Assembly: GCA_014377395.1 (NCBI GenBank)
Contig: JACMPS010000124.1
Location: forward strand, 1-5,133
DNA length: 5,133 nt
Direction of reading: 5' to 3'
DNA from: Chthonomonadaceae bacterium
GTDB taxonomy: Bacteria > Armatimonadota > Chthonomonadetes > Chthonomonadales > Chthonomonadaceae
Shown: positions 1 through 5,133 of the stretch, one piece after another
Layout: every line of letters begins with the position of its first letter
Numbering within the stretch: position 1 is the stretch's first letter
Made by a program: the position numbers and the translations under genes
Notes under the pieces: model-generated
Seen by the model: the letters and a program-made list of their open reading frames with translations, nothing else
Databases searched by the model: none
Told to the model about the DNA's origin: nothing

Positions 1-4
1 CAAA

Positions 5-370
5 TTACAGGGAATCTATCGTTACAAGACCCGCCTCTGCAAATTGTGCAAGTAGTTGATAACCCTGTAACAAACCTGTGCCGAGCAACGGGCGTCTTCC
101 TGTGCCAAGAACACGCGCCTCAATTGCATTGCCGTTCCAAAGAATAGTCGCCGTATGGACGGGAAGATAAACTTCATCATCAGTGGCAAGGTTCGCGTAG
201 ATGCTTTCGAAGAACGGCAAGCCAAGATGCTGAACCGCGCTGAGGGGCAAAGTCAAGTCGCCCGTAAAGCCGGTGTCAATCACAAATTCGATACTAATTT
301 GTGTGCCGCTGTCGAGTTGGAACGTAACAGGCAACAGCGCATGAAGCGAACTTACCCTGCCTGTCATCAT
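5..370 (-). CDS. Clan AA (retropepsin-like) aspartic protease, 121 aa
   Basis: A single-domain predicted aspartic protease. The catalytic motif is visible as FVIDTGFTG, with D32-T33-G34 following a hydrophobic strand. A second family hallmark, the hydrophobic-hydrophobic-Gly element, appears as RRPLLGTGLL around residues 92-101. Residues 59-80 (ANLATDDEVYLPVHTATILWNG region) would form the flap and following strands. A 121-residue chain carries only one D-T-G, so an active enzyme would have to dimerise as retropepsins do; this is known of the fold, not shown here. There is no signal peptide or membrane segment, so it should be cytoplasmic. The start is an ATG overlapping the stop of the upstream small gene as ATGA, which points to translational coupling; a second ATG follows immediately and could be the true start. 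From memory this protein type recurs in cyanobacteria and related phyla beside the same small partner. Its substrate is unknown. The stop lies 4 bases from the window edge, so the gene is complete. Confidence 0.88.
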   Translation of the reverse strand: MMTGRVSSLHALLPVTFQLDSGTQISIEFVIDTGFTGDLTLPLSAVQHLGLPFFESIYANLATDDEVYLPVHTATILWNGNAIEARVLGTGRRPLLGTGLLQGYQLLAQFAEAGLVTIDSL

Positions 371-642
371 GGGGAGACCCGCTCCAATACTCCGCCAAGC
401 GCGTAAACCGCATTGTAGCCAATGCGGTGGGTATAGATTGCGGCGGATTCGTGCTTTGCCATCAAACGGCGCGTTGCATCAAAATGGCGATCATCACCAA
501 TCTCATAATCGCCCGTTTCCACATCAATCGAAACGAGTTTCCCGATATTCTCTTCCGTCTCCACTTGCGCCCGAATCCGCTCTGTGTAAAGCGTTCTGCC
601 GCGCTCTGCGATGTCTTTGCCGCTTAACGTTGGGTGTGCCAT
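367..642 (-). CDS. Small conserved protein of unknown function, partner of the clan AA protease, 91 aa
   Basis: The protein begins MAHPTLSGKDIAERG and has a conserved-looking core, IGKLVSIDVETGDYEIGDD, followed by a RIGYNAVYALGG stretch near the C-terminus. I recognise this as the small protein commonly encoded directly upstream of single-domain clan AA proteases in cyanobacteria and other phyla; no biochemical function is known to me. It is charged and soluble, with no signal peptide or membrane segment. The start at 642 was chosen because a strong ribosome site (GGGAGGA) lies 8 bases before it. The open frame continues back to a TTG at 720, but that would overlap the polymerase stop and has a basic, low-quality N-terminal extension. 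Its stop overlaps the protease start (ATGA). Weak -10-like hexamers (TAGAAT at 698-703, TATAAA at 662-667) lie in the 70-bp gap after the polymerase gene, so the pair may have its own promoter, though no convincing -35 is seen. Whether the pair acts as a substrate and protease or an antitoxin-like unit is open. Confidence 0.82.
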   Translation of the reverse strand: MAHPTLSGKDIAERGRTLYTERIRAQVETEENIGKLVSIDVETGDYEIGDDRHFDATRRLMAKHESAAIYTHRIGYNAVYALGGVLERVSP

Positions 643-650
643 CCTTAACT

Positions 651-657
651 TCCTCCC
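651..657 (-). promoter_or_regulatory. Ribosome binding site that decides the small-gene start
   Basis: On the minus strand GGGAGGA sits 8 bases before the ATG at 642-640. It is the best Shine-Dalgarno match in the window and rules in favour of the MAHPTL start over the upstream TTG at 720. Confidence 0.75.
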
Positions 658-712
658 TTTCTTTATAGCGATACTCTGTCTTCTCATCCACTTGCTTATT
701 CTACTCGATTTT

Positions 713-2929
713 TTACCCAAACAAGTCCATCGAAGTTTGTAAGTTCTGAGGAAGCCCCTGCGAAGTCGGCTTTTGAATCAGGCGTCCGAAAGCCCCTTTT
801 TCAATCGCGTCCATTGCCTCTTCGATTCGCTTTGCAAACTTGTAGAGTTTGTCCATGTAGTGCCGTGTGTGTTCGTCCTGATCATATTCCTCGATTCGTG
901 CCAGACTGCCATCGTTGCGCTCATAAAGGCGCACAAACTCTCCGACAATCGCACCCTTCGCCGCCTTCGCCATTCGCGCCCGATTATCGCTTGAAAAGGT
1001 GTTGTCCGTGATCCGCTCACGACGCGCCAGGTCTTCCACAGGGATTTTATGCGCGAGAATCTCTTCGATCAACTCGCCGTAGTGCGCCCCAATTGCTTCC
1101 AGATCACCCGCGAACAGTTGCTCGACTGCAAAACTGAGAAACTTGCGCCCGTAACGCTCATCACTTCGGGAACGCAATGAGGCACCCTTAAAGATTTTGC
1201 GTCCGTCGTACGTTTCAAGGACATAATTCTTTGTTTTGATCGAGAGCATTGCCTTAAAGCGTCCATCGAAGGCAAGCCGAATCCCCCCCGGCAGAAACGC
1301 ACCCACCCTCGCCACATACTCCCGCTCCGCCGCTTCATCGTGCTTTTCCCGCACGTCGGTGGGGGCAACGAAATAAACGCCGTCGGTGTCAATTTCAATC
1401 ACTTTCCCCTGCGTCGCTTCGATCTCGGAGGCAATTTTTTGCACGAGTTCGCGCCCTGCCTCCGTCACCTGTCCGGCGGCATCGTAATCATTGAAATTGA
1501 AGGGACCGCCGAGATAGCCATAAAATGAGTTGATCAGAACCTTGTAAGACCCCTGCAAACCGTCCCAGTAATGTTCGTCGGAATCGGGTTTTTGCAGTTT
1601 GCGCTTGGCTTCGAGGCGGCGATTCGTCAACTCACGCAAACACGGCAAAAAGACGCCTGTAGTATCGGTGGCAGGAGCAATTTTGTGCGTCAGCATCAGG
1701 GAGGGATAAAGGCTTTCTACGTCCGCTTTTACGATCTCATGCAACAAGCCCTGCACACGCACCTCGGAATAGCCACCCGCATAAGGACGCGCCGCCTGAA
1801 TATGAGGTACTGAGTAACCCTGCAAAAGACACGCCCGAATAAAAAGCGAGTTGATCTTTTCACCATTCCCCGTAACGGCGACCGAGCCGTAGTTGTCGGG
1901 AACCATCTGTGATTGATAAAAATCTACGGGCGTAATGAGTTCGGCGAGTTTGCGGGTTTCGATCACGTCCTGCGTGGCGTAAAGCCTGACAAGATCAGGG
2001 CTGTCCCGATAGAGTTCCGTCATTTTGTCGCGGGGAAGTTCCACCCTGTCCGCGTCCGCAAAACCAAAAACACGGGCGCACTCCTTTAAGCCATACCCGG
2101 TCAATGCTTGCTTTGCCCAGTCGAAACGTTGCACCATCAAATAGGTGTCCAGGACGTGCCGCCCGTAAAGATAGATCGGGCGGAAGGGGCGTGAGTTGCC
2201 CGCAGTCACTGCATAATTTCGTTCTTCTCCGATGCGCGGCTCCGAGCCGTCCCGCCCGATAATCAGGCGAATCCCGTTGCGTTGCGCTCGTTTTAGGACA
2301 TAAGGAAAATCGAAACCGAGCATATTATGCCCTTCGATCACGTCCGGGTCACGCTCACGAATGAGAGTGGCAAACCGCTCCAGTATCTGCCGCTCGTCTC
2401 CTTCAATGAGTTCCAGAAAGCCCCGATTGTCCGACACGGCAATCAACAGAATCCGGTTTTCAGGCACTTCTGGGTCAAGCCCGACTGTCTCAATGTCGAA
2501 CTGAAAGCGGGACACTTGCTCAAACGTCATGCCCTTGAAGAGCGTTGCCCCGGAACGCAAAAAATAGGCTTTGGCTCCGCCGGGGTAGGTGAGGTTGCCC
2601 GTGTGATGTTCTCGAACGATGTGCCTTGCCGCCATGAAATCGGGTTGGGTTGGGAACTCCGCAAGCCAGCGATAACCCTCTCCTTCGAGTTCGGAATACT
2701 CGGCATTGGGCAGGTCATACTCCGGCTTTTTGTCGAGGAGCATCCACCGTTGAAAGGGGGCATTGTCGCGCCGTACCGTATCGTTTTCATCTCGGAAAAA
2801 GCGGGTGACGCCGCTCTCGAAATTCGGCTCGACAGCGACAAGACGTTCGGTATTATCCTGCCCGAAAAGAGCAAGGGTTGCGAAGTCGGAAAGCACGGTG
2901 GCGGGGCGGGGAGTTTCCATGTGGGTCAT
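713..2929 (-). CDS. Family B DNA polymerase with 3'-5' proofreading exonuclease, 738 aa
   Basis: A full-length B-family DNA polymerase, similar in size to E. coli Pol II. Exonuclease motifs are intact: Exo I FDIET (D145, E147), Exo II HNMLGFD (N202, D207), Exo III YATQD (Y317, D321). The YxGG linker motif is YAGG at 383-386. Polymerase motif A is DVESLYPS (D403-S410), motif B is KVLINSFYG (K463, N467, S468, Y470, G471) and motif C is IDTDGVYF (D514, D516), with Gly where most B-family enzymes have Ser. KTKNY at 565-569 corresponds to the KKxY motif. The region after about residue 580 is the thumb. All catalytic acids are kept, so this is not one of the inactivated PolB2-type proteins. The C-terminal QTSMDLFG resembles a beta-clamp-binding peptide. 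The likely role is repair or damage-tolerant synthesis rather than main replication; this is inference. The start at 2929 lacks a clear Shine-Dalgarno site, and the in-frame ATG at 2920 is an alternative. It is preceded by a repeat-rich gap and followed 70 bp later by the small-protein/protease pair. Confidence 0.95.
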   Translation of the reverse strand: MTHMETPRPATVLSDFATLALFGQDNTERLVAVEPNFESGVTRFFRDENDTVRRDNAPFQRWMLLDKKPEYDLPNAEYSELEGEGYRWLAEFPTQPDFMAARHIVREHHTGNLTYPGGAKAYFLRSGATLFKGMTFEQVSRFQFDIETVGLDPEVPENRILLIAVSDNRGFLELIEGDERQILERFATLIRERDPDVIEGHNMLGFDFPYVLKRAQRNGIRLIIGRDGSEPRIGEERNYAVTAGNSRPFRPIYLYGRHVLDTYLMVQRFDWAKQALTGYGLKECARVFGFADADRVELPRDKMTELYRDSPDLVRLYATQDVIETRKLAELITPVDFYQSQMVPDNYGSVAVTGNGEKINSLFIRACLLQGYSVPHIQAARPYAGGYSEVRVQGLLHEIVKADVESLYPSLMLTHKIAPATDTTGVFLPCLRELTNRRLEAKRKLQKPDSDEHYWDGLQGSYKVLINSFYGYLGGPFNFNDYDAAGQVTEAGRELVQKIASEIEATQGKVIEIDTDGVYFVAPTDVREKHDEAAEREYVARVGAFLPGGIRLAFDGRFKAMLSIKTKNYVLETYDGRKIFKGASLRSRSDERYGRKFLSFAVEQLFAGDLEAIGAHYGELIEEILAHKIPVEDLARRERITDNTFSSDNRARMAKAAKGAIVGEFVRLYERNDGSLARIEEYDQDEHTRHYMDKLYKFAKRIEEAMDAIEKGAFGRLIQKPTSQGLPQNLQTSMDLFG

Positions 2930-3231
2930 ACGGATTTAATACGGGTTAGTGAAACGGGGCGTTTGCGTGAAATCGGATTCGAGCATGGATTTAAGCACAA
3001 AAAGAAGCGACTCGATTTTCTGACCGGGAGTTGAAAACTCCCGGCAACTGAGGCAAGCCTCTTCCAGACGCGATACAAAGGCACCCTCTCTCCCCACGAT
3101 ACAATTTCGATTTTGAAGGAACAGAAGTCGGAGCGAAGGAGAGAAGTGTGCGTCCCAAAGGCACCCGTTTTCTCTGCCGGGGGGGGGGGCAGCTCCCGGA
3201 AAACAGGCATTGCGTAAAGTAAGTTCATCAC
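2926..3231 (-). CDS. Hypothetical 101-aa frame bridging the propeller and polymerase genes (doubtful)
   Basis: An open frame starts with GTG at 3231, overlapping the propeller stop as GTGA, and ends with a TGA overlapping the polymerase ATG as ATGA. It thus fills the gap exactly, with 4-nt overlaps at both ends, a pattern typical of coupled operon genes. Against it: the ribosome site is poor, the protein is rich in Arg, Ser and Pro without a recognisable domain, four prolines are encoded by the 11-base G/C homopolymer, and much of the frame runs through palindromic repeat material. A second minus-strand frame (2936-3361) is also open across the same region, which weakens the argument from openness. 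I recognise no family. It may be a repeat that happens to be open in this frame. Confidence 0.22.
   Translation of the reverse strand: MMNLLYAMPVFRELPPPPAEKTGAFGTHTSLLRSDFCSFKIEIVSWGERVPLYRVWKRLASVAGSFQLPVRKSSRFFLCLNPCSNPISRKRPVSLTRIKSV
2930..2941 (-). promoter_or_regulatory. Possible -10 element for a leaderless polymerase transcript
   Basis: On the minus strand TATTAA (2936-2941) ends 6 bases before the A of the polymerase ATG at 2929. This is the spacing expected if transcription began at the start codon, and would fit the absence of a Shine-Dalgarno sequence there. No good -35 hexamer is seen 16-18 bases upstream, so this is weak. Confidence 0.22.
3016..3207. repeat. Palindromic, REP-like intergenic repeat region with two related hairpin modules
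   Basis: The 298-bp gap between the propeller and polymerase genes holds several repeats. Module 1 has CCGGGAGTT at 3024-3032, loop GAA, and AACTCCCGG at 3036-3044, a perfect 9-bp stem. Module 2 has CTGCC at 3174-3178 pairing with GGCAG at 3188-3192 around a G tract, inside an outer stem of CCCGTTTTC (3164-3172) with GAAAACAGG (3199-3207), which includes one wobble pair when read on the minus-strand RNA. Both modules read TTTTCT, then CCGGG, then CTCCCGG, so they look like diverged copies. The 11-nt direct repeat CAAAGGCACCC occurs at 3076-3086 and 3156-3166, and CGATACAA at 3071-3078 and 3097-3104. This looks like a BIME/REP-type or MITE-like element. Neither hairpin is followed by a T run on either strand, so a canonical intrinsic terminator is not supported. 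Confidence 0.5.
3179..3189. repeat. Homopolymer tract of 11 G
   Basis: Eleven consecutive G on the plus strand (C on the minus strand) lie in the loop of the second hairpin module, about 40 bp past the propeller stop. A tract this long is prone to slippage in the cell and to length errors in sequencing and assembly. Confidence 0.9.
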
Positions 3232-4511
3232 TCACGCCACTCGAATTGATCTGAGTTTTCAGGAAGAGCGAGAATCTCCGTCCATTGAAGAGGCGTAGTC
3301 TGATTCCAGTCTGTTTTCGTAAAGGGAACATCAGGGGGTGTGCCCTTCGGCACGGCGACAATGCTTTGCTGAAGACCGCTGTAGGGAAAAGGCGACGAAA
3401 CAGACATCAGAAGCCAGTGAGCGTCTTTCGACCATTGGAGATGAGAAATACGCTTTTCGGTAGACCCGATAAATCGGGTGCGGCGCGTCGCGAAGTCGAG
3501 CAGGAAAAGGCTTTGGAGCGTGTCCTCTCCTGTTTTGAGGCGAAACAAAATGATTGCCGTGTGACCTTCCGGAGAGAAGCAAACCTCTGAGGGGAGTTGC
3601 GGAAGGGTAAGTAAGCAGGCCGTTTCAAGGTGCTTCCAAGTCTTCCGTAGGGCGAGTTCGGAAAGAGCAGGCGGCAACTCAATCACTTTTATCGTGTGAT
3701 TTCCATTATAAAAGAGGGCAATCCGGTCTTTTAGCGAGATTACATCGGGGGCATCCATCGTGAGGCGCACGGGCGGTTTTCCCTGCGTGTCGAGCAGAAA
3801 TAATCCACGTGGGCGAGAAGACCAATAAAGCAGTTGCGTCGGAGAAATCCAGAGCAAAATCTGAGGCACAAAGGACAGATCGTCTTGATCTGGAGTCTGC
3901 TCCTTGAAAAGCCTTCTTCGCTTCCCTGTTTTCAGATTGTGTGAATAAACCGCGTATCGGAGTGTGAAGGGCGAACCACTGATATAATCGCGCCCTTCCG
4001 GGGAAGAATAAGCGATCTTTTTTTCGTCGGGCGACCATACGACCTGTGTGTAGCCATAATGATCATCGGTGAGCGGCTTTCGGCGGGTTCCGGTTGTGGA
4101 AACCCATTCCAAATTATTCAGTTGCGTGAAGCCGGGAATATAGTCGGATTGCAAAGAGAGGACAATCGCTTGACTCCAACTCGGTGCCATCACGAAACTG
4201 AAGCCTCCGACATTCTCATCAACCTGAAAGAGTCGCTTTGTCGAAAAAATCTTTTGAGAAAAGTCTTTTCTGGTTTGTATATCTAATCGCATGAAGGCTC
4301 TATAGGGGAGCATGAAACCTTCTTTGCTGAGTTTGGTCTTGTATTCCGTGTAGAAAACGGTTTTTAATTGCGGCGGATTTGTTGGACGTGGTTTGTCCTG
4401 CCGCATTTCAATCTGTACAGGCGGCTTTGTTGGAAGGGGAAACGTCGTCGTGGCGGCACAGAAGAGCAACACGAAAACGCATAACAGAGAGTGAACGAAA
4501 ATTTTTATCAT
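3228..4511 (-). CDS. Secreted TolB-like beta-propeller (PD40) protein, 427 aa
   Basis: The N-terminus MIKIFVHSLLCVFVLLFCAATTTFPLP has a basic n-region, a hydrophobic core at about residues 8-20 and a likely signal peptidase I site. LLFC is not a proper lipobox because of Phe at -1, so a lipoprotein is less likely. A Pro-rich linker (about 25-50) precedes the propeller. The clearest WD40-like PD40 repeat is VVWSPDEKKIAYSS (157-170); others are VCFSPEGHTAIILF (310-323) and LQWSKDAHWLLMSV (358-371). The remainder is beta-strand rich, with repeated short blocks such as GLFLLDTQGK (236-245) and SLFLLDFATR (334-343). Such propellers bind proteins or peptides in the cell envelope; no catalytic residues are evident. 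The frame extends to a GTG at 4526, but the ATG at 4511 was chosen because TTGAGGG lies 5 bases before it and the signal peptide then starts properly. It lies 95 bp after the RHH gene. The specific role is unknown. Confidence 0.8.
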   Translation of the reverse strand: MIKIFVHSLLCVFVLLFCAATTTFPLPTKPPVQIEMRQDKPRPTNPPQLKTVFYTEYKTKLSKEGFMLPYRAFMRLDIQTRKDFSQKIFSTKRLFQVDENVGGFSFVMAPSWSQAIVLSLQSDYIPGFTQLNNLEWVSTTGTRRKPLTDDHYGYTQVVWSPDEKKIAYSSPEGRDYISGSPFTLRYAVYSHNLKTGKRRRLFKEQTPDQDDLSFVPQILLWISPTQLLYWSSRPRGLFLLDTQGKPPVRLTMDAPDVISLKDRIALFYNGNHTIKVIELPPALSELALRKTWKHLETACLLTLPQLPSEVCFSPEGHTAIILFRLKTGEDTLQSLFLLDFATRRTRFIGSTEKRISHLQWSKDAHWLLMSVSSPFPYSGLQQSIVAVPKGTPPDVPFTKTDWNQTTPLQWTEILALPENSDQFEWRE

Positions 4512-4606
4512 TTTAGCCCTCAACACGCATCTCGTGGTCTAACTTGATCGAGCGCATGGATTGGTAATCGTTCCGAGGGAGGCTGTATCGAGGAAAATAA
4601 CCAACA
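4512..4606 (-). other. Short intergenic gap between RHH and propeller genes
   Basis: These 95 bases contain the propeller ribosome site but no convincing promoter hexamer pair, no strong hairpin and no T run. Read-through from the RHH promoter into the propeller gene is therefore plausible. The stretch is too short to hold a toxin gene for the RHH protein. Confidence 0.4.
4517..4523 (-). promoter_or_regulatory. Ribosome binding site that decides the propeller start
   Basis: TTGAGGG on the minus strand lies 5 bases before the ATG at 4511-4509. It overlaps the codons that would follow the alternative GTG start at 4526, so it supports the shorter 427-residue reading. Confidence 0.6.
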
Positions 4607-4900
4607 TCAAAGCACACCGGGGTAGAGGGGGCGTGAACCTGCCTCACGACGAGTCTGATTTAAGGCTTTCTGAAATGCAATTAAGTCTTCCTCTGCTTCC
4701 TTCTGCGCCTTCGGGTCGGTGGGCACTTCCGCAATCCAAGTTTCGATCAACGAAAGTGCTTCTGCATTTTCATCGTGAAGAGTAGGAAATTGCTCACCGA
4801 GCGTTCGCTTTATCAGCGCATTGATTGTGATTCCTTCACGTTGTGCCTTTTGGTGCAAAGAGGTCTCCTGTGACGGGGAGAGGTTAATTGTCAGTGTCAT
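4607..4900 (-). CDS. Ribbon-helix-helix antitoxin-like protein, 97 aa
   Basis: The N-terminus TLTINLSPSQETSLHQKA followed by GITINALIKRTL fits a ribbon-helix-helix fold: a short beta strand with alternating residues (about 2-7), helix 1 (about 9-20) and helix 2 (about 25-35). The C-terminal half is acidic and helical (ALSLIETWI, then KEAEEDLIAFQKALNQTRR) and ends in RPLYP, a tail I recognise from small uncharacterised antitoxin-like proteins in several phyla. RHH proteins of this kind bind DNA as dimers and often repress their own promoter while the C-terminal part binds a toxin. No toxin gene follows: the next gene starts 95 bp downstream and encodes a secreted propeller, and the gap is too short for one. 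It therefore looks like an orphan antitoxin or plain regulator. Start choice is supported by GGGAGA at 4908-4913, 7 bases before the ATG, and by a strong promoter upstream. Confidence 0.8.
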   Translation of the reverse strand: MTLTINLSPSQETSLHQKAQREGITINALIKRTLGEQFPTLHDENAEALSLIETWIAEVPTDPKAQKEAEEDLIAFQKALNQTRREAGSRPLYPGVL

Positions 4901-4940
4901 TGTCTTGTCTCCCGAGTCGAGTCATTCTTGTCATATCCTC

Positions 4941-4969
4941 ATTATAACACGAAAATCCAGGTCGCTAAA
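4941..4969 (-). promoter_or_regulatory. Sigma-70-type extended -10 promoter of the RHH gene
   Basis: On the minus strand TGTTATAAT gives a perfect TATAAT (4941-4946) with the extended TGn element (TG at 4948-4949). The -35 position, 17 bases upstream, is TTTAGC (4964-4969), a 3 of 6 match to TTGACA, as is common when an extended -10 is present. Transcription should start near 4934, giving a leader of about 34 bases with the GGGAGA ribosome site. Direct repeats of CGAGT (4913-4922) lie in the leader, where an autoregulating RHH protein could bind; that is speculative. The promoter overlaps the 3' end of the upstream permease frame. Confidence 0.7.
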
Positions 4970-5133
4970 ACAGCAGTTTCACCGCCGCAATCACGGAAAA
5001 AATGAGTGCCAGTGTAGGGGACAAGTTTGCGCCCGGAAAGCGCACCGAGCATCGCAATCCCCATGAGCGGCAAATCGAGCAAGAGAGAGTGCGCGTTGAT
5101 CAAGCCGAGATTGACGGAAAAAGGCACCTTGAA
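4942..5133 (-). CDS. C-terminal end of a TauE/SafE-like permease, 5'-truncated by the window and probably frameshifted
   Basis: The frame entering from the right edge reads FKVPFSVNLGLINAHS and then a membrane segment LLLDLPLMGIAMLGALSG followed by RKLVPY. The KVPFS..LGLI element and the GALSGRKL turn before a last helix match the C-terminus of TauE/SafE-type sulfite exporter family permeases as I know them. After Y (codon 5016-5014) this frame loses its hydrophobic character (TGTHFFRDCGGETAV) and runs on to a TAA at 4944-4942. The +1 frame instead encodes TLALIFSVIAAVKLLF and stops at 4967-4965, exactly the kind of last helix expected. About 6-8 residues usual between the Arg/Lys turn and that helix seem to be missing. 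A small deletion or a base error is the simplest explanation. The reading frame's stop codon lies inside the TATAAT box of the next gene. The family call is moderate, as only about 60 codons are visible. Confidence 0.5.
   Translation of the reverse strand, partial: FKVPFSVNLGLINAHSLLLDLPLMGIAMLGALSGRKLVPYTGTHFFRDCGGETAVLATWIFVL

Noticed and set aside
155..406. Plus-strand 83-codon frame opposite the protease
   Set aside because: It is antisense to a clear DTG protease with conserved motifs and shows no family resemblance.
643..720. Upstream TTG start adding 26 residues to the small partner protein
   Set aside because: The extension overlaps the polymerase stop and lacks a ribosome site, whereas GGGAGGA sits 8 bases before the ATG at 642.
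2327..3034. A 235-codon plus-strand open frame antisense to the polymerase N-terminus
   Set aside because: It lies opposite well-conserved exonuclease-domain coding sequence, has no recognisable domain and is an expected shadow of the real gene's codon bias.
3024..3044. Perfect 9-bp hairpin as an intrinsic terminator for the propeller transcript
   Set aside because: No run of T follows the stem on either strand; the next minus-strand bases are TCAGAAAATCG. It is better described as a repeat palindrome.
2936..3361. Minus-strand 141-codon frame overlapping the propeller 3' end
   Set aside because: It overlaps the propeller gene out of frame for over 130 bases, has no domain and passes through the repeat region.
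4512..4606. Possible small toxin gene between the RHH and propeller genes
   Set aside because: The gap is 95 bp and contains no meaningful open frame.
1..5133. CRISPR array, tRNA, rRNA or transposase
   Set aside because: No regularly spaced repeats, cloverleaf-like sequence, rRNA motifs or transposase domains were seen on either strand.

Overview
The window is a compact bacterial stretch with all supportable genes on the minus strand. GC is roughly half by eye. From right to left (direction of transcription) it holds: the 3' end of a TauE/SafE-like membrane permease that looks frameshifted; a short ribbon-helix-helix antitoxin-like protein behind a strong extended -10 promoter; a secreted TolB-type beta-propeller protein; a gap of about 300 bp filled with palindromic, G-tract-containing repeat material; a full-length family B DNA polymerase; and a two-gene pair made of a small uncharacterised protein and a clan AA (retropepsin-like) aspartic protease, joined by an ATGA overlap.

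No marker gene fixes the organism. Bacterial family B polymerases with a DTDG motif C, the small-protein/clan AA protease pair and secreted PD40 propellers are, from memory, seen in lineages such as Armatimonadota, Chloroflexota, Cyanobacteria and Acidobacteriota. Armatimonadota or a relative is my guess, at low confidence. Clear Shine-Dalgarno sequences (GGGAGGA, TTGAGGG, GGGAGA) and a perfect TATAAT box show ordinary bacterial signals. There is no transposase, CRISPR array, tRNA or rRNA in the window.

The 370-715 and 4512-4606 junctions are short, so co-transcription along the strand is possible, but the genes do not form an obvious pathway. The polymerase keeps every exonuclease and polymerase catalytic motif and ends in a peptide resembling a sliding-clamp-binding motif, which suggests a working repair or translesion enzyme like E. 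coli Pol II. The RHH protein has no visible toxin partner. The small protein/protease pair is a recurrent conserved cassette of unknown role.

I do not see a convincing new defence or mobile system. The points most worth a second look are the two related TTTTCT..CCGGG..CTCCCGG hairpin modules with an 11-G tract between the propeller and polymerase genes, the 101-codon frame that exactly bridges those two genes with 4-nt overlaps at both ends, the damaged permease 3' end that runs into the RHH promoter, and the protease cassette.
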